Positions 57,567 through 64,000 of a stretch of 64,000 nt of DNA are shown here, piece by piece. The notes below the pieces were generated by a model that did not search any database, was not told where the DNA came from, and worked only from the letters and a program-made list of their open reading frames with translations. The stretch spans positions 178,519-242,518 of the forward strand of contig JAKSZP010009258.1 in the NCBI GenBank assembly GCA_022478985.1, given 5' to 3'. Positions within the stretch are counted from its first letter, which is position 1. Each line of letters begins with the position of its first letter. A program made the translations under genes and the position numbers. This stretch comes from Massospora cicadina. Lineage: Eukaryota > Entomophthoromycota > Entomophthoromycetes > Entomophthorales > Entomophthoraceae.

Positions 57567-58888
57567 TCAGGGGTTTTTATTAATTTTTGTGGAAAGAGTT
57601 GCATTGGCTTTAGCCTTCACTTTTTGCTTTCCCAACGTCGGACGAATTTTTTGCAGTGCAGATGAGTTTGGTGCAACATTGAGTGGATCAAAAAAAATTT
57701 TCAGTTGGGATGGGTCCCAAGTCAGTTTTGACTGGAGCTTGGGTGTAACGATTGGTTGAGATTGAATCCCCCATTGATCCTCAGATTGAGTGGCCCACTC
57801 AGCATGGGCTTCCCAATCTATTGGTTGATGGATTCCCAAGTTGCTTCCACTGCAAAGGTTTCCATGTCCTCCTGGCATTGTGAGTGTGAGATAGTGGTGG
57901 TGGCTTTGGCCGCTTCCTTGGCCGCGGCCCTGCGGGCCTGCTTGGCCTTCTTCTTCTCTTGTGGGGAGATAGGCTTTACCAGTAGGTAGCAACCTTGTGC
58001 TCCCCACGGGAAAGCCTCTTTAGTGCTTGCAGTAGGTTCGTAGTGCACCTCTCCGCTGGCCATGGCCACCAAGGGGTGCTCTTGGAATGTGACGCCCTCC
58101 TTGGTGGGGCATGCATGCGCCTTATGGCTGAACGCATCACAGTGGGTGCAAATGGGGGGCGCGCTGTCCACGGTCACCTGGAATGGGTGGGTGGTATGCC
58201 CTGCAATATAAATAAAAGTGGAGTGTGGGATCTGGGTTAGGTCCTTCACAATCTCCTCAGTTGGGGTCAGGACTGCGATGGCTTTGCCAGTGCACAGGTG
58301 TGGCATCAGCGTAAAGCATTGTATCTCCAAAGATTGTATTTCACCACAAATGGTGAGACCATCTTTCAGGTGGTGTTCCAAAATGTCACGTTTTACCGTA
58401 GTAGGCAAAAAGTCAAACGTGAGGAAAATTTTGTTTAGTTTTGTCCATCTGGTGCATTTGGTTTCGATGACCCGTTGCCCTTCAGGGAGGTTGACCACTA
58501 TGCGCACCGCTGCAGCCTCGTCTGCTGCCTCTTTGCTTTAGAAACCTAGGTCCAGCCAACCGTGTGACATGGAGTGAGGTGCGATGTACACCGCAGTTGG
58601 GAAAATTGTGTGCACATCTTCACAAAATTTTTCCCACAAGGCCATTTGTTGGATGTCTAGAAACACGCGGACTCCAAATTCCACCAACAAAAGTGGCTGG
58701 GAGTGTGGCGTGTTGATGTACTGGTTGCATCGTTCTTGTCATGCGAGTATCTCTGGGGAAATAGTGACCGCCAGTCTTTTAAAATTTTTGTCTATTCCAC
58801 TGGTTTCTCCAGGGCGTTTTCGAATGTTGGAGGCCGCGGGCCCTCCACCTGCTCCTCTTACCTTACTTGCCCAACTGCTCCCTGACAT
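57567..58888 (-). pseudogene. LINE ORF1 (nucleic-acid-binding), interrupted
   Basis: The ATG at 58888 (MSGSSWASKVRGAGGGPAAS) begins a frame that stays in register to 57818, with one TGA near 58740 and one TAA near 58541. The 229-codon uninterrupted part (57818-58507) contains ICTHCDAFSHKAHACP, a CCHC knuckle, followed by a Lys/Ala-rich stretch (EKKKAKQARRAAAKEAAKAT). It continues in another frame to 57567. ORF1 proteins bind the element RNA. Confidence 0.85.
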
Positions 58889-58996
58889 GGGCGCAGAATA
58901 ATCTCCTCTGTTAGATTATCAAACTAGATTCAGTCTTGAATTGAATAGGTTGCAAAAGTGATTGCAACGAGAAAGATAAGTGCCAATTGGTTTATT

Positions 58997-60750
58997 AAAT
59001 ATCCAATATTGCTTTCAAAGATCTATTGGCGCCTCTCTTGGTGATCTAATGGGAGTATGTGCCATAGCTTACATGAATGGTATCTTGGTCTTCTAACCAG
59101 ACCGAGCATCTAATGCTCAGCATCTCTCAAAAGTCATGTATCGTCTCTCAAGGGGAAAATCTGATGATTAATGTTAGCAAATGCGAATTTTTTTAATCTG
59201 TTGTTACCTTCCTCAGCAAAATAACTTTTAAAGGGGCTTATAGTTGCCCCAGACAAGGGGGCCGCCATTTTTGACTGGGACACGCTACCTCCCTATCAGA
59301 TTCAAAAAGCTTCCTTGGGACATGCAACTTCCTCAAGAGGTTTACACCACTTTTGTCTGAGGTGGCCACACCTCTCTATATTGCCTTTTGAAAGAAGAAT
59401 CTGTGTTTGAATGCTTAATGCAACGCTGTTTTCAATGATTTTAGATCAATCCTTCTATTTAGATCTTTCCTAGTGTATGACGACTCAAGATGTCCATTTA
59501 CTATTGCAACTGATATTATATACTAAGTTATTGTGCAGCTCTCTTGCAAGCTGTGATTGTGGAATAGAGCGACCTGTAGCTTACTACTTAAAAATGTCCC
59601 TAGCACAACTGAATTATGAATTTATTATAAAGAACTCAAGGCAGTAATTGAAACCTTGTGATAATGGAAATACCACTTGCATGGATCCCAATGACCCTTC
59701 ACTGTTTGGATACATCATGTAGTATTAGTGACATCGTGCCCTCAAAAGCTAACTTTATGATAATCATGTATGCTAAAATATTTCTTAACTTTTGACTTCG
59801 TATATGACTTTGTGAAGGGCAGCAACAACCTTCTTCAAGATGCACTTCTTGGAATCCTGTCTTTGCACCAGACCCATCCCTTGTTGAGGCACACAACACC
59901 CAGCTTTATAGACCTGAACAAGTCATTTGAGCCAACCACTTTCAGTTTCCACCATCCTTACCTTTGCATCATCATCAGAAGAGGAAGGCATTTCCTCTAA
60001 AGTGAGGCTCTCTCACCCCTCTCAGCCAAATGTAATGAGGTCAAAGCGGCTTTCTCTTGGAATGGATCTTCTCTTGATCAAGTTTATCATGTTTTAGATA
60101 GTGTCATTTTTCATCAAGGAAAGTAGTTGCCCCCGGTTTTCTTAGTAAAGAAGTAACTAATGAGCATCATGAACCCCTCTACCAGAAACCAAGAAAATAC
60201 AAATCCGCAGAGCTCAGAAGGATATTCTATAGCTGTAAGGACTAACCTCTGACGTTTCCAATTACATTAAGTCTTGCTTGAACTGTAATCATTACAAGGC
60301 CAGCCGTCAGAGTGCACGGGACTCCTAGTCCCCTTCAAACAGAGAAGGTCCCTGGGCCTCCATAACAGTGGATAAAATTGTGGAACTACTCCCTTCAAGA
60401 GGTTATGGTGCTGTCATGGTGGTTGTTGAAGGCTTCGCCAAGATGGCTCATTTAAGCCCTTGCAAATTAACATACCTTCCGTTCAAATCTCTCTTTTGTT
60501 TGTGGATAACATCTTCTGCTTGCATGATTTCAAGAAATTGTAGGTGATAAAGGACTGAAATCACAGCCCAGTTTTAAGGCATGGTTGTCCTTGCTCCAAA
60601 AATGCTCATCTCGCTCAACCACGTTCCTGCCTCATTCAGATAACCAGAAAGAAAAGGTGAACTAATGCTTAGAGGAATTCCTATAAAATTATACAAATTC
60701 TCAACAAGACAACTGGGCAATACACCTTCCCTTAGCTCAGTTCTCTTTTA
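58997..60750 (+). pseudogene. D RT C-terminal half, RNase H and integrase (first part), broken
   Basis: After the LINE: GASLGDLMGVCAIAYMNGIL, where the catalytic Tyr-Met-Asp-Asp has become Tyr-Met-Asn-Gly. RNase H pieces are PFTIATDIIY near 59500 and FDFVYDFVKGSNNLLQDALL (59790-59850). The integrase has CLNCNHYKASRQS (60275-60310), TVDKIVELLPSRGYGAVMVV and VEGFAKMAHLSPC (60365-60465), and a frame ending at LSSVLF, cut by N2 at 60751. Confidence 0.82.
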
Positions 60751-62656
60751 TTTAACCAAGGTAAGATGACCAGGGGATGGACATTACCAAAACTCAAAAA
60801 GCAAACAAATAAATCCTCCTAAAAATTAACAAACTGTCCAAAATGAGCAGATGAACACACAAAACGCGAACACAACCAACCAGGTGGGACAGCGGGAACC
60901 ACTTATCCCATCATGGCGGAAGGGGAGGGGCTTAGGGGGCTTATCCTCAGCCTCTACTTCACCCCAAAGCAGGGCACAGGTTACGGCGAAGATCAGATGC
61001 GTTTGGGGCATCAGCGGGATGCAGAGAGAAATTTCCAATGATTGGGGTGGCAGGAAGACATCAGTTAAATATAAGAGATATGATGTAACTGATCAAAGCT
61101 TTTTGGCTTTCATGCGTGCGCCTGGGAGCTTTACAAACGTGCCAATACTGGTGCAGGTAATCTATGAATTTGGGATTCCACGCTACCTCTGCCACATGCT
61201 GGATGGCGTCATTGGCAGCTTTGTAAGATTTGATCAACATCTTTTGGAGCGTATTGGCAGTGGGGGGATAATGAGAGGAGGGATTCCTCCTGCAATCATC
61301 GCCACTGATTTGGTGGCAGCTTTTTGGAGAGGATGACAATCTGGATTAGATGTTGCTTCAACAGCCAGCTGGTGGTTGCTGTGGAACGGTTTGGCGTTTT
61401 TCTGGGGGGCTTATAAATAAGGGGGTAGTGTAGCATCATGGTCAGCATAAACAAACCGCTTGAGTTAAATAGGATAGTCTTCACTAATATTCCTGGACTC
61501 ATCAATTTCGGCCAATAGATCCAAGGATTTTGGTTGAATTAAATTGGGGAGTTGGTATATGCCTGAGGTTTGGTTGATTTATTGGAGGATGTATGGGAGC
61601 AAACTGGGGTCAAATCCGGTGCTTGATTGGAGGGAGCGTTTTTGGCACTGGGGAGAGGAGGAGGCTGATTGGTGGTTGTGGGCGCGGCTGTAGCAACAGG
61701 CTTTGGGGGAGGAAAAGATAGGATCATACCCCATACCAAAGCTGGCGTGGGGTAGGTGGCGGATTGGAAGCTGGCAGATGAAAAAGCAGAGCTTTTGGAA
61801 GCAGCTAAGGATGGGCACTTACATTTTGAGTCGTCCAATTCAAAACAGGATGGACAGATCCTCTGCCTGACCTTGACGCGGGCCCAGAATGGATGGTCAT
61901 GGGCAGAGGGGATGATGGAGTGAGGGGGAAATGGCAAGGCAATTTTACTAAATCTAGGGCTGATCTTAGCATATACTCAAGGCCCAGAGGGGCGTGTGGC
62001 CCCATTTGGGACTGCAAATTGTAAGATGTTGTTGGATCCATAGGCTGCCAGACCGCCCATAAGCTCCTGGTGGAGCACCTCAGGGGGGAGGTGGGTGGGT
62101 GAACCAGTGAACTGGACCACTAAAATGGTATCCGCTGGGAGCTGGGTCCAAATTTTGGGGAGAGGGTACCCTGGAAAACCAGGGGCACAGTTGCCACAGT
62201 GGCGGCATTGGCTTCACAGGTGAAGCCAAGATCAAAATACCCCTTATAGGGCAGAAGTCAATAAAACTGGTGGGAGTCATCACCACCTGAGCCATTTTAA
62301 TAATGGCTTGGTCATGGTAAGGGAAAAGTTTTCCATAATTGACCCTAAGGATGAAACACATGTTGCTCCGGGGGAGCACCAGGGGGCAATGAGGCACCAC
62401 TTTGGTTTGGGCAATATGGGCATCGAGATCCTTGAGAGGAACGAATCATTTCAGAGGTTTGATATGACTGGGTGAGCAAGTCCGAGCACATTTTCCTGTT
62501 GGACAGAAAATGGCAGGTGGAGTTTTGCCAGCTGCCCCAGTGCGGGGCAGCCAGTGGGGAATCTGAGGACATTGGAGAAAAACTATGATGGTCAATAAAA
62601 ATTTGCTTCTTTCTTTCTGTAAGATTTGCTCAGAAAGTTACACCAAGTGGAAAGAG
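60751..62656 (-). mobile_element. Retroposon family N, copy N2, in integrase of D
   Basis: 1906 bp flanked by TTAGCTCAGTTCTCTTTTA (60732-60750) and TTAGCTCAGTTCTTTTA (62657-62673), the same 17-19-bp target with a 2-base indel. Minus-strand frames: 62345-62572, 62080-62400 (YGKLFPYHDQAIIKMAQVVM), 61805-62041, and 61539-61937, which has a Cys-rich ICPSCFELDDSKCKCPSLAA followed by a Ser/Pro/Ala-rich tail. Then 61296-61505 and 61061-61339. It is related to N1 over about 0.6 kb. No RT, so probably non-autonomous or 3'-rearranged. Confidence 0.68.
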
Positions 62657-62673
62657 TTAGCTCAGTTCTTTTA

Positions 62674-63428
62674 TAACAATAGAAAAGCATTAATCTACTG
62701 GCACATCCCATTTTTTGTTACCTATGACTATAATACCAATTTTTACCTTGGTCCCTCATTCTAATATACAAATGGTGGTAGCAGATGATAAGTCTCAAGA
62801 GCTGAGGGATAATTATAAAAAAATTGAAGGACCACTTTGCTGATGCTGTGATGATCTACAAGAAATATGATAATTTTAAACGTTAAAAGAAACCTGAATA
62901 CCAACCTGGGGACTTAGTCATGGAGAACTAAAAGAAACTCCACCTAAAGCAGCCCTGTCAAAAGCTTGGGCCCACGCGTGTTGGACCATTCAAGGTGATT
63001 CATGAGTTTAGACCAGCTGCCTATCATCTTAACTTCCCTCCTACTATTAAAGTCTTCCAGAACCTACATGCTTGCATTATAAACCCCTACTCTGGACCCA
63101 TGAAAGATGGCCCAGAACCTATCATGGTAGATGGAGAGACTGAGTATGAGATTGATGCTAATCTAGCCCCAAGACATTCCCGCCGTTCTCTACAGTACCT
63201 AATATCTTAAATGAAATAAACAGAGACTGAGACTAGCTGTGTGTTTCCAAGGATTTGATCCATTCTCTATGTTATCTGAAGAGATCTATCTTAAGTTTTC
63301 TGATGCTGTAGGATTATGTCCTCATACTTAATACTTGCAGAAATGAAGCTTCCAAACTCCCACAAGGACTATGCACTTACTTGAGTTCCCTCAGGAGGAG
63401 TGGTCCCCCGTCAAAAAGTGGAGGTTAA
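62674..63428 (+). pseudogene. D integrase, C-terminal part, and 3' region
   Basis: Resumes after N2 as FYNNRKALIYWHIPFFVTYD, continuing LSSVLF; this is the usual integrase block with YNN and PFF. The C-terminal domain KPEYQPGDLVMEN, then TRVGPFKVIHEFRPAAYHLN and FQNLHACIINPYSG, ends with a stop at 63210. The rest is untranslated, ending in AAAAAGTGGAGGTTAA as polypurine tract. Confidence 0.88.
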
Positions 63429-64000
63429 TATCACAGCTAACGCCATAGTCTGGGTATAGAGCGTCTCAAAAGGAAGTCTAGTGCCTACTCAAAGAAAGGG
63501 GCAAAAACTTCTTGAAACTATAAAAAATTCTCCCAAGTCATAGACAAGATTGGGTAGTAGCTCTTCATCTGAGATATCCCTCCATTATTCTTTAACTTAG
63601 AAATACTTAAATTTAGGTAAAATCCAAAAATAATAAGATACAAGGTTGAAGATATGGTGAAATTAAACGCTATGAGATTGAGATGCCTTAAAAAGATTTT
63701 TAGCCAAGCTAGGATTTGATTTTAAGACCCAATCCACTAATCAATTTTTTGCCTTTATTAGCATATTTCAATACTTTAATCCTTACCTTTCTAGTATACT
63801 TTCATAGCTAAAAATATATTTTTCCACATAGTAAACTAATTTCACTAATGCATATATTGTAATAAAAACTACCTGAATATCTGAGCCTGCCAAAGGGTTC
63901 TACAGCATGATCTGGAGCTCACCTGTTAATGTAGAAACATGCAAGTTCAATCTTTACTTTTTCAGCCGCCTCTAAAACCTCACCTATAATCAAGAGCCTT
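63429..64000 (+). repeat. 3' LTR of D (right-truncated by window)
   Basis: Starts TATCACAGC (TG changed to TA) directly after the polypurine tract and aligns with 48587-49170 to the end of the window. Confidence 0.78.

Larger units (their letters stand above)
53709..58979 (-). mobile_element. LINE retrotransposon (non-LTR), nested in RT of D
   Basis: A 5271-bp element between two exact 17-bp copies of GTGCCAATTGGTTTATT (53692-53708 and 58980-58996). ORF1 has a zinc knuckle. ORF2 has an AP-type endonuclease, RT and a C-terminal zinc motif, all on the minus strand. Both ends seem present and the 3' end is a short AATAAATTTA. GC-richer and far better preserved than most of the window, so probably a late arrival. 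Still broken by stops and frameshifts. Confidence 0.95.
48587..64000 (+). mobile_element. Gypsy LTR retrotransposon, family D, split by three insertions
   Basis: The 5' LTR is at 48587 to about 49170 and the 3' LTR at 63429 to beyond the window end, with + strand gag, PR, RT, RH and IN between. It is interrupted by retroposon N1 (49619-51915), a LINE (53709-58979) and retroposon N2 (60751-62656). Each is bounded by a long TSD, and pol coding resumes after each. Its own right end and TSD are outside the window. Confidence 0.85.

Noticed and set aside
1..64000. CRISPR arrays, bacterial operons, Shine-Dalgarno sites, tRNA or rRNA genes
   Set aside because: No regularly spaced short repeats, no cloverleaf-like tRNA sequences recognised, and gene content is entirely eukaryotic retroelements.

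Overview
This is 64 kb of repeat-on-repeat eukaryotic DNA with no intact host gene, tRNA or rRNA that I can recognise. Every protein match is to retroelements: gypsy-type (Ty3) gag, protease (PR), reverse transcriptase (RT), RNase H (RH) and integrase (IN), some with a chromodomain, plus one LINE. All are broken by stops and frameshifts. Chromodomain gypsy elements, the LINE type and the transition-heavy decay suggest a transposon-swollen fungal genome, for example an entomophthoralean or a rust. That is inference; no host marker is present.

Nearly the whole window resolves into nested insertions, fixed by LTR pairs, target-site duplications (TSDs) and coding sequence that rejoins when an insertion is removed. 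From left to right: (1) A1, a + strand gypsy element, 1-7421, its 5' LTR cut by the window edge, with a solo LTR (2027-3179) inside its gag/PR junction. (2) B, a + strand gypsy element spanning 7456-44019. It is split by a 1.1-kb insert in its 5' LTR (7773-8882), by element G (-, 10603-25820) in gag, by element H (-, 27833-33851) just upstream of RT, and by A2 (-, 36215-42384, same family as A1) behind integrase. G itself carries chromovirus F (+, 17069-23602), an F-type solo LTR (11201-12062) and a 0.7-kb insert in its RT. (3) 44020-45948, older unassigned sequence. (4) P, the 3' end of an F-type chromovirus (-), whose LTR (about 45949-47864) holds a solo LTR of the G family. (5) D, a + strand gypsy element from 48587 to beyond the window end, split by two members of an unnamed retroposon family N (49619-51915 and 60751-62656) and by a 5.3-kb LINE (53709-58979).

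G, F, H and A2 have perfect 5-bp TSDs. The non-LTR insertions have 13-19-bp TSDs. A, B and G share almost the same primer-binding site.

The most interesting signals are: the stratigraphy itself; a reading frame inside the F-type LTR that is preserved in the diverged P copy and runs on from the chromodomain; F and H lacking gag between the 5' LTR and protease; family N; a collagen-like Gly-X-Y run in the gag region of G; and reverse-transcriptase active sites repeatedly lost by single G-to-A-type changes.
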